In this document: positions 34,886-43,790 of the stretch, one piece after another
Numbering within the stretch: the stretch's first letter is position 1
How the letters are laid out: every line of letters starts with the position of its first letter
Assembly: GCA_037367355.1 (NCBI GenBank)
Contig: CM074699.1
Coordinates: forward strand, 3,861,774 to 3,925,773
Direction of reading: 5' to 3'
Source of the DNA: Neoscytalidium dimidiatum
Taxonomy: Eukaryota; Ascomycota; Dothideomycetes; Botryosphaeriales; Botryosphaeriaceae
DNA length: 64,000 nucleotides
Notes under the pieces: generated by a model
Told to the model about the DNA's origin: nothing
Databases searched by the model: none
The model's input: only the letters and a program-made list of their open reading frames with translations
Made by a program: the position numbers and the translations under genes

Positions 34886-36039
34886 AACGAAGATATTAAT
34901 ATAAATATAAATAATAGTAAATCTTTAAGCTCTAGTATAGAGGATTTAAACTATAACGTTTATAACTTTAAAAATACTTCTACTACTAGTAGTAGTATTA
35001 AAGAGAATTTGAATAAAGTATTTAATTCGACTATAGCTCCGTCTATTATAAATAGCGAAGAGATTAGAAATAATAAAAGTTTAAAATCTAATATAAAAGA
35101 TAACGAAAATAAAAAATTAGATATAAATAAAGAGAAAGAGATAAGTAAAGATTTTTATTTAGATATAGATACTTATAATTTATTACCGAGTTCTATAGAG
35201 GTTTTAAATTTAGAATCTAGTATTAATAACTCTAACGAGTTAAATATAAACGAAGATAAAAATAGCTCAGTAACTATTCTATAGATTTAGATCTAAAGAT
35301 TTAGAGAATCTTAACGTAATAGTAGATAAAGAAGAAGATAAGTATAAAAAAACGTTAAAAGAGAAGGAATTTAATAGAGAAATAATAAAATTATTTGATC
35401 TATTAGAATCTAAACTAGATTATATAGTTAAAGACTGTTTATTATATCGATTAAATAAGAACTCTAATTATTATATAAAACCGCACTTTACTTTAAAGTG
35501 TAACGTATATATAAAAGAATTAGAAGAGTATTCTAATAGTTTAAAAGAAGCTAATAGGCTTTATAATAAAACGTTCGGTAAAACGTCTAATTTAGACTTA
35601 ATATCGTCTACGAAAAATTTAGAAATATGTACGGATTGTTTTTTACCCGTATATATATGCTTAAATTATAGATCTTACTTTACTAGTAAGCCGACTAAGT
35701 GTTTAATAGGGTTAAACTTATTAATTTTATTAATTACGCTTTATAAACGTCGTTTAAGTAGCGTTATATCTAGCTATTTATATCTAGATTTTTACGTTAA
35801 AAATACCTCTATATTTCTTAATTATTTAAGTAATAAATTAAGTAATAAATATCTCTATAATAATATTATAGAAGGTAGTAATAGTCTAAAGATCTTATTA
35901 GACGTAGAGTTAGATACTATAAGAGAATTACTAGAATTAAAAGACGGTTCTAACGAGTTATAAAAGACTTATTTAGTTTATATAAAATAGAGTAGTTAGA
36001 TTAGAGTATGAAGATATTAAAGTTAAGATTTAAGTCGGT

Positions 36040-36480
36040 TATAAACGTTAGTTAAAGCGGCTATTTTAAGAGTTCGATCTTTAGCGGGCCCTAAAGTTAA
36101 CGACGGGGGCCCTAATAAATACGTTTAGATAGTCTAAAACGCGTCTCTTAACGCGTAGAAAAAAGTGGCTTATTTAGATTTTTATATTAGTGGCGTTTAG
36201 AACGGCTATTTTAGTAGCCCGAATCTTTAGCGGGCCCTAAAGTTAACGACGGGGGCCCTAATAAATACGTTTAGATAGTCTAAAACGCGTCTCTTAACGC
36301 GTAGAAAAAAGTGGCTTATTTAGATTTTTATATTAGTGGCGTTTAGAACGGCTATTTTAGTGGCTAGAATCTTTAGCGGGCCCTAAAGTTAACGACGGGG
36401 GCCCTAATAACTACGTTTAGATAGTCTAAAACGCGTCTCTTAACGCGTAGAAAAAAGTAGCTTATTTAGAATTTTTATAT
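36040..36480 (+). repeat. 146-bp tandem repeat, three copies (middle)
   Basis: GGGCCCTAAAGTTAACGACGGGGGCCC recurs near 36086, 36234 and 36378. It has the same unit and orientation as the left array at 20456 and resumes after the insertion at 37003. Confidence 0.85.
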
Positions 36481-37002
36481 AGGAAATACTAAAGACCGAA
36501 TAGATAGAGACTATTCTAGGGAAGAGACGTAAGGTAAAAGGTAAAGGACTAAAAGAAAGGTATATAACTAGGTAAATCGGTAAGATATCTTACGAATAAT
36601 ACTATAAATGCTAAATAGTATAAGTAACATTATTTCCTTTTATGTTAAAATTAACTTTTTAGCTAGATAACCTTCCCCTTTAGGAAATACCTATATGGGA
36701 GGTCACGGGTTCAATTCTAAGTAGGGAAGAAAAAGATTTTCTTTTATTATTTCTTTATTATTACTAACTTTTCTATAATCGAATTTTATTTATTTTTCCG
36801 TATACCGGGAGGGTTAGGTCCCTAAGCGAGATACGAGGCACTCTTAAAAGAATAAACTGAAAAGATATCTAGAAACACGGTATAAACGTAGTAAATACGT
36901 AAATACTCGTAGATAGGACCGCGGCCTAGCCGCCGTCTCTAATAGTCTAAGACTCTAGAAGAACGTTAAACTAAATAAATAAATAAAAATAATAAAAATA
37001 AA
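36481..37002 (+). mobile_element. SINE-like retroposed insertion with 14-bp target duplication
   Basis: It interrupts a 146-bp repeat unit. The flanks TAGAATTTTTATAT (36467-36480) and TAGATTTTTTATAT (37003-37016) match at 13 of 14 bases. It ends in an A-rich tail (about 36970-37002, AAATAAATAAATAAAAATAA). Pol III-like boxes lie inside: A-box-like TAGCTAGATAACC (36660-36672) and B-box-like GGTTCAATTCT (36708-36718), 48 bases apart as in tRNA genes. It keeps more CA/TG than its surroundings, so it is younger than much of the RIP. The tRNA-derived part is internal rather than at the 5' end, so a truncated LINE is an alternative. Confidence 0.6.
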
Positions 37003-37480
37003 TAGATTTTTTATATTAGTAGTAGTAGAAACGGCTATTTTAGTAGCTAGAATCTTTAGCGGGCTCTAAAGTCGATAACGAGGGCCCTAATAAATACGTT
37101 TTAATATTCTAAAATACGTTTCTAAACGCGTAGAAAAAAGTGGTCTATTTAGATTTTTTATACTAGTAGCGGTTAGAACGGCTATTTTATTAGCTAGAAT
37201 CTTTAATGGGCTCTAAAGTCGATAACGGGGCCCTAATAACTACGTTTTAATATTTTAAAATACGTTACTAAACGCGTAGAAAAAGATAGCCTATTTAGAT
37301 TTTTTATAATAGTAGCGGTTAGAACGGCTATTTTAGTAGTTAAAATCTTTGTAGACTATAAACTCTATAATAAAAGCTCTAATAAATACGTCTAAATATT
37401 TTAAAATAGATTTTAAAGTATAAAAAAAAGATAGTCTATTTAAATTTCTCTTAGTAGTAGTAAAAACGACTATTCTAATA
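37003..37480 (+). repeat. 146-bp tandem repeat, continued after the SINE-like insert
   Basis: About three units with TCTTTAGCGGGCTCTAAA-type landmarks near 37056, 37204 and 37352, the last strongly diverged. Confidence 0.8.
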
Positions 37481-37672
37481 GTTAAAAATTAAAGTAAATT
37501 AAATATTAGTTAGTTATTATAATTAAAGTAACGTTAGTTAAAAAATATTTAATTTATTCTATCTAAAATCTATTTTAATAACGCCTAAGAAATCTATATA
37601 AAATTCTAATCTATTAATAATCTAAGTTAGTTATTATTCTCCTTAGTATTTAATTAGTTAGACTACTTACTC

Positions 37673-39138
37673 TTAGAGAATAGAATTAGAAAAATCTAAA
37701 AGCTTATCCCAACTATTATCCTCTACTAAAGAGGGGCCTAGAGAGTAGAAATATATTAATAAAAAATAAACTAACTTACTTAGTAGAAAAGAGTTATCTA
37801 AGAAGTCTATAAGATAAAAATTAGTTATCTACTAGTAGTCTACTAATATTCTATATTAATTAAACTTACTATCTTCTTTTAACCCTATAAAACTATCTAG
37901 AACCGGCGAGTTATAGAATTCTAGTAAGATTTAGTTAGTATAAGTCGGTTTTTTAACCGATTAAATTAGAGATTTACTTACTTTTCTCTTCTAGATTAAA
38001 GTTATTAATAGGGAAATCTCTATTAATAAAGTCTTCGTCTAGAAAATAGTCTAAAGATAAATAAATTAGCTAATAAAATCTTAATTTAAGTAGAATTAAG
38101 AGATAAAACTTACTTTCTTCTTCTAGATTAAAGTTTCTACTAGTATTACTAGTAAAACTAGTAGAATCTAGTAGAAATTAAGTTAGTTTTAAACGGCTAG
38201 AGTCTAAAAATATTAGTAGTAAACTTAAACTCTCTCTACAAAGAGAAAAAGTATCTAATTAATTAGTTAGTAAAGACTCTACTCTATAAATATACTAAGT
38301 ACTTACTTTTAATAGAGTCGTCTAGCTCTATAGCCTCGAATATACTCTTAGAAAGAGTAAGCCACGCCTTAAAAGTCGAGAGGCTAGATAGATAAAAATA
38401 TTAGTAGCTAAACTAAAGGGTAAAACTAGAAGTAAAAGCTAAAACTAAGATTACTTACTTAAAAGCTAGGCTTTTAGACGCGGAATCGCTCTTAGAAACT
38501 CGAGTACTAAAGCTATTAATAGACTATACTAAGTAGTCTCTTAGAAAGATAAAGAGTATCTAGAAAAGAATTAAAAAAGTAAGAAAATAAGCTAGAAATA
38601 GTTAAAATTAACCTACTTTTCTCTTTCTTTAGAGGTTTTCTCGCCGGAGCTCTTTCGATAGGGTACGTAGAGCTCGTTTCTATTAAAATAATTAGTAAAA
38701 GTAGGTAAATAGCTAGAAAATAAGCTAAAAAACTAAGAACTTACCCGATTTTTACCGAGTTTTTTAGCCTATCTTTAGGCTCGGCCGGTTTAGCTTTAAT
38801 ATAAAGCTTTCCCCTATAGTATAGTTAGTAGACGGACCTAAATAGAGCGTAAAATAAGAGAAACTACTGGAAAAAAACCGAAAACCTACCTAAAAAGCTT
38901 AGAATTCTTAGGTCTTCCTAGTCTTTTTCTATATATTTAGTTAGTATTAGCCGGTTCTCGAGTTTTAGTAGGCGGGAATAGTACTTACGAGATCGAGGAC
39001 GAAGAGATAGCCTCGCTAGATAGATAGTTAGCTAGATTTAGCCGAAAAATAGCGGGTTTTTTTTTAGAAAAAATCGACTTACTTTCTCTTCGTAGAGGGA
39101 ATAGAGACGTAGTTAAAGGTTCCGATAGTAGAAGACAT
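37673..39138 (-). CDS. ORF C: gene of twelve micro-exons, unknown product
   Basis: Minus-strand exons 39138-39083, 39015-38989, 38928-38890, 38813-38745, 38679-38617, 38559-38459, 38383-38307, 38254-38114, 38050-37982, 37920-37870, 37806-37780 and 37737-37673 (27-141 nt) are separated by introns of 41-76 nt with GTAAGT, GTACGT-like or GTAGGT donors, CTAAC-type branch sites and TAG ends. All joins keep frame except exon 5 to 6, which is off by one base. Two stops (TAG in exon 6, TAA in exon 8) replace probable Gln codons. The product would be about 260 aa, with an AT-hook-like KRLGRPKNSK near residue 30 and a Ser-rich middle. Surviving CA/TG in the exons are the ATG start, two TGG and one TGT. 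No family is recognised. The gene may be recently dead, or these are base-level defects in a once-selected gene. Confidence 0.65.
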
Positions 39139-39491
39139 CGTAGTAGAGGTCGAAAATCGCGTAAAGTTGATAGATAGTCGTAGATAGTCGTAGTTAAGAG
39201 TAGAAGTCTCTTAAAGCTAAGAAAAAGAAGAGAAAAGCCGGCTTCTTTTATAGACTAATTAGAGGGCGGATTTAAGCGGGCTTAAACGGATCTAGACGGA
39301 GTTAAATTAGATTTTTAATAATTAATAATTAAGAAAACTTAATATTATTAATCTAGAAGTCTAGATCTTAGAAAAGAGGGGATAAAGATAAGAGTAGAGT
39401 TAAAAGTAAAAGTTAAAGCTAAAAGACTAATAAAAATTAGATAAAACTAACTTTATAGTTTAATATTATAATTATCTAATAGATAGAGTAG

Positions 39492-39570
39492 ATATCGCGT
39501 AGTCTAGTTATTAAAATTTAAATTATAACTAGTAACTTCTAAGATTTCGAGTTCGATTCTTATTAGGAAA
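39492..39570 (+). repeat. RIPped tRNA-derived sequence (SINE or tRNA relic)
   Basis: A-box-like TAGTCTAGTTATT (39500-39512) and B-box GAGTTCGATTC (39549-39559), 49 bases apart, as in the D- and T-arms of a tRNA. No acceptor stem pairs well, so this is not a functional tRNA. Confidence 0.45.
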
Positions 39571-39635
39571 AGTTTAGACTTTATTATCTAACTTAACTAT
39601 CGGATATTTAAGCTCTAGAATTTAAATTTCTTAAA

Positions 39636-39896
39636 AGTAAATTATAGTTTTTTATTAGAATAGACTAGAAACTTAAGATTTAAATAGATTAAAGTAGTAA
39701 AATAGCGGTTTTAGTAGAGATAACTAATTTACGTTATAAATTACTTAGTAAAACTACTAATAGAGAAAAGTAAATTATAGTTTTTATTAGAATAGACTAG
39801 AAACTTAAGATTTAAATAGATTAAAGTAGTAAAATAGCGGTTTTAGTAGAGATAACTAATTTACGTTATAAATTACTTAGTAAAACTACTAATAGA
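39636..39896 (+). repeat. Tandem duplication of about 130 bp
   Basis: AGTAAATTATAG starts two nearly identical copies at about 39636 and 39769, which differ by one T in a T run. They end at CTACTAATAGAG. The near-identity within RIPped DNA means the duplication came after, or escaped, further mutation. Confidence 0.8.
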
Positions 39897-40139
39897 GCTA
39901 GCTAGATAGATATTATATATCTAAATTATTAAATATCGAGTTAATCTAATAAAAAGTCTAGTAATAAAGCTTAAAGACTTATATAATAGTTATTAATAAG
40001 TAAATCTCTATTAGAATAATTACTATATCTATTAATCTAATTAGTAGAGTTACTAGCCGATTAAAAGCTACGATATAAAAAGAATTTAATTAGTATATTT
40101 AGATAATCTATCTTATCTTATTAAATACGTAAAAAGAGA

Positions 40140-40868
40140 CGACTTATTTAGATTTTTTATACTAGTAGCGGTTAAAATAATTATTAAAGTAACTAAAATC
40201 TTTAATTAACCGCGTATAAGCTAACGGAGGCCTTAGTAGATACGTTTTAATATTTTAAAATACGTTTCTTAACGCGTAAAAAAAGATAGTCTATTTAGAT
40301 TCTTTATACTAGTAGCGGTTAGAACGATTATTTTAGTAGCTAGAATTTTTAGCGGGCTCTAAAGTTAATAACGGGGCCTTAATAAATATATTTTAATAGT
40401 CTAAAATACGTCTCTTAACGTAGAAAAAGTAGTCTATTTAGATTCTTTATATTAGTAATAGTTAGAACGACTATTTTAGTAGTCTAAATCTTTGGGCTTT
40501 AAATTTAATAACGGGGCCCTAATAACTATATTTTAATATTCTAAAATACGTTTTTAAACGCGTGAGAAAGATAGCCTATTTAGATTCTTTATATTAGTAG
40601 TAGTAAAAATAGCTATTTTAGTAGTTAGAATCTTTAACGGGCTAAAAGTCTATAACGAGGGCCTAATAAATATATTTAAAGATTCTAAAATACGTTTCTA
40701 AACGTATAGAAAAAGTAGCCTATTTAGATTTTTATACTAGTAGTAGTAGAAACGACTATTTTAATAGCTAGAATCTTTAGCGGGCCTAAAGTCTATAACG
40801 AGGGCCTAATAAATACGTTTTAATAGTCTAAAAATACGTTTCTAAACGTATAGAAAAAAGTAGCCTAT
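40140..40868 (+). repeat. 146-bp tandem repeat, about five copies (right)
   Basis: Units with TCTTTAGCGGGC..TAAAGT near 40200, 40345, 40490, 40640 and 40785, in the same orientation as the left array. The last unit stops inside AGTAGCCTAT at 40868, where host coding sequence begins. Confidence 0.85.
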
Positions 40869-43790
40869 AGCGGCTTTGGAAAGAACGGAAACGGTAGCAT
40901 CGGCAGCGAAGGTGGAAGCGGCGGCCGATACGGCATCAATAAGCTCGCGTCCGTTTTCGCCTACGGGAAACGACGACAAGCGGCCAAAGACGCCAGGAAC
41001 ATCCGGGGGAGACACGACCAATTCTGTGATCGCCAGTCCGAAGGGGTACGCACAGTCGGTCAGATCCTTTAAATCTCTCAATCATTACGACTACCAACAC
41101 TACGACGACCCCAACCGCCGCTCTTCTTCCCAGACTGCGCGCGCCGACCTCGACTTCTCCTACCTATACAAGCCTAAGGTCAAGCTTGGCCCTCGGCCTA
41201 CCCAGGAACCGCACCCACACACTACCGAGTCCAAAAGCGCTAAACTGCCGGCCAGCTTGAAGGCGGCTGTGCGGAATAAGGGGAGCTCCTCTAGGCCCAA
41301 ATCCAGGGATTCCAGTATGGTGCCCAGTATAGGCCTCCCGCCACCGCCGCCGATTCCTACGATATCTGAAATGCCTGCCACTGCTCCCTCGCGACCAACA
41401 TCCAGCCCTGGCTTGAAATCGAGCTCGAATTCCGTCAAGTCGCCAGGCATCACGCCGGAAAAACAGCGTTTGATGAGGGCAGTCGAGCTTCGCAAAAAGC
41501 AGAAGGCGGCGCAGCTGGCGAGACAAAAGTCGAATGGAAACCCCGAAGACGCCGACGCCACGGCTGGCGCCGAGGAGAAAGCAGAGCCAGCGGAGCCAGC
41601 GGAACCAGCGGAGGAGAAGGAGCTAGAGGCCGCTGTGAGGGAAGGAGAGGGCATTTCGTCGCATCGCGAAACGACGTCTAGCACGGAGTCTGGCTCGACT
41701 TTAAAGCCTGATGACGCTCCAGGCACGCCCGACCACACTAAGGCTGACTCCGGCGTGCAATTGATGATCAGTGGAGCCGGAGATGAGGAAGACGCTCGGC
41801 CTCCCACTCCTGTCGCGTCCTCGCCAATATCGGTTCAGGAGTCGTCCAACCCGTCCTCTACGCGCCCTTCGTCCATCTCAGATGGTGGCGAACGCAAGGA
41901 GCTACTGGATACGGAAGACAAGGCGGAGGATGCGCTGCCGCATGATGAGGCTAGGGAACCTTCGCTCGGTGTTCCATCGGCGGCGGTTCCAGCATCAGCG
42001 CGGGCCACCGGTGCCGAGCATCCCAATCAGGATGTTTCATCATCTCCTGACAGGGGGGGCACGGGAGAACATCAAACAGAGGCCGCCAAGGGCCCGGAAG
42101 CATCAGAGGATATTACCACGGCGCTGCCGTCTTCTTCTTCCCTTCCAGAACGTCGCTCCACCACGAAGAGCAAGCGTCGAGTTCCCGTCGACCCCATCCG
42201 TGTCGACCCGGACGCGGAAAGTTCCGACGACGACTGCGACTACCTCTCCGACGACTCCCTAATGGAGGAACTGCAGAGCGCAACGGTCGAAGAGGCCAAG
42301 CCAATGTCCGTATCCAAGTCGCCCATCATGCCTATTTTCCCTCGCCGGAAATCTCAGGCCTCGACCCTGTCAACCAAATCGGCTGAGCAGCGCGTTAACT
42401 CAAACCCTCTATCCCTTTACAGGACGGCTACCCCAACCCGGCTTTCTCCTTCACCGGAGGATCAGATCGGCGTCGGCCAGCGGTCTTTATCCGCATCATA
42501 TGCGAGTGAGGCGCAGCCAAAAGCTCCGCTAGTCAAGAAGAGTAATGTCTCGTCAGGCATCTCGCAACGCATTAAGGCTCTCGCAGAAAAATCCAGCAAG
42601 GATGCTGCTCCGGTTCCGATACCCAAAGTCGGCTACACCCCGGAGAAAAACTCCATCAGCATTGCTCAACGCTCGAATTCTTTCAGGGTATCGCACTCCT
42701 CTTCTGGCCCAGACAGCAAGCACTTGAAACGTCTCAGCAAATCCTCGTTCATTTCGGTCCCGCCCTAGAGCGCCCTACTCTCGGGGCGAGAATTCAAGCG
42801 AAAGCATCCAGGCTGTCTACAACAAGAATGCGGATAACAAGACTGAGTCGGTCACTGTTACCGCTCGGATCATTCGCCGCAGACACCCAGCCAAGAGCTT
42901 GATGCCTCGCCCTTAGATCTGCAACAGAGCCCGATCACTATCGATCGCAACAAGTCCGACGCTACACCTCCTCCGTCAATCGTCGTCCCTCCTCCCGCTG
43001 AAGAATCGACTTTGTCACCTAAGTCTGGCGATGCTTCTCCCGCGCAACCCTCAAATGCGAATCTTGAATCCCCAGCGCAAGCCCTGCCTCGTTCGTCGTC
43101 GGAGAGCAGTTGGCGTTCATTCGGTCGCCGGCGTAGTGAAGCCACCTCACCGCCTCCTATGCCGCGAAGCCAATCTGTCACTAGCCTCGACAGCACGGCA
43201 ACCGAAGAGGGAGAGGAGAAGAAGAAGGGAAACAGGGCGAGCAGATTACTCAAGCGTATGAGCAATAGCCTTTCCTCAAGCAAAAAGAGCTTGAACCAAA
43301 TGATGAGTTCTGCAGTGCAGGAAGAGCTTCCGGAACCTATCCAAGAGAAGAAGGAATCGCAACCTGGGATTGTGATCGGCGATCTGAATGTTCAGTTCCC
43401 CGATACCCTTGTGAGCGCTCTCTTCTCCATCGCGAGTTCTGCAGTGCTAACAGAGCCACAGCTATGGAAGAGAAGATGGGTCGAGATCGACGTTCAGGGT
43501 AACATTGTCCTCTCCCTATCTAAGTCAAACGAGGTATTTCATGGTTACATATCGACACGATAAGGTTGCGCTAACCAAATTAGCAGCAGTCAAAAGGCAT
43601 CACCAAGCGCTACCACCTCAGCGAATTCCAGTCTCCCTTCGCGCCAGACCAAGAACGTCAGGAAATGCCAAACAGCGTAATTCTTGATTTCCACGACGGC
43701 CGCACGCTGCAGTGTGCTTGTGAGAGCGCCTCGGGACAGGTTCACGTTCTTGGCCTTCTGAAGGAGGCTCACAAGTCCTGGACTCAGTGA
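40869..43790 (+). pseudogene. Large Ser/Pro-rich protein gene with PH-like C-terminus, 5' end lost
   Basis: Coding frame begins directly at the island edge without an ATG (first codons read AALERTETVAS); the next in-frame Met is far downstream. The 630-codon disordered region (many SPTG, RPTSSP and acidic stretches, a KQRLMRAVELRKKQKAAQLA helix near residue 195) meets a TAG at 42766 and continues in a second frame, then a third from about 42884. The C-terminus is spliced (introns 43410-43463 and 43534 to about 43586) and gives a compact domain (QFPDT..WKRRWVEID, RYHLSEF, VILDFHDGRTLQCACESASG) like a pleckstrin-homology fold, ending at 43790. This C-terminus is conserved in a family of long fungal proteins I recall but cannot name. 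Loss of the start makes this copy probably non-functional. Confidence 0.7.

Larger units (their letters stand above)
23200..35961 (+). pseudogene. Telomere-linked-helicase-like RecQ gene, split by a retroelement
   Basis: Reading on both sides of the insertion, blocks occur in order. A zinc-finger-like region (about 23370-23470, Cys and two His kept; a second finger at 23575-23650 with Cys and His turned to Tyr) resembles DUF3505 of fungal TLH proteins. A recombinase-like region follows (25270-25870, with SGSPL..TE, YLPPRLSEIL, YSSR..AVYARGL). Then come acidic repeats and a RecQ core: motif I GTSSGKS (about 26445), motif Ia after the insertion (33196), motif II DEIH (33400), motif III TATLP (33495) and motif VI EIGRIGRD (33940). 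Two Cys-rich modules end the gene. Stops stand where Gln is expected (e.g. 23733, 25336, 33937-33939), and there is a frame slip near 24170. Family assignment is from memory of TLH/RecQ proteins. It is dead as it stands. I saw no clear start codon. Confidence 0.8.
39139..40139. other. RIPped DNA with a tRNA-like trace and a tandem duplication
   Basis: AT-rich sequence without open frames. It holds the tRNA-like region at 39492-39570 and the duplication at 39636-39896. The first 150 bases are upstream of ORF C and may contain its promoter. Confidence 0.5.
19746..40868. other. AT-rich RIP island
   Basis: About 21 kb, excluding the nested retroelement at 26520-33190, in which CpA and TpG are almost missing on both strands while CpG stays common. 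For example, 20281-21640 contains about two such dinucleotides by eye. This is the expected end state of RIP, which mutates C to T preferentially at CpA. The left 500 bases still hold a few CA/TG, so the edge is graded; the right edge is abrupt at 40868. The island separates pseudogene-rich accessory genes on the left from conserved genes on the right. Confidence 0.9.

Noticed and set aside
42755..42890. Introns to explain the two frame changes in the truncated gene
   Set aside because: No GT..AG pair of usable length gives a continuous frame; indels fit better.
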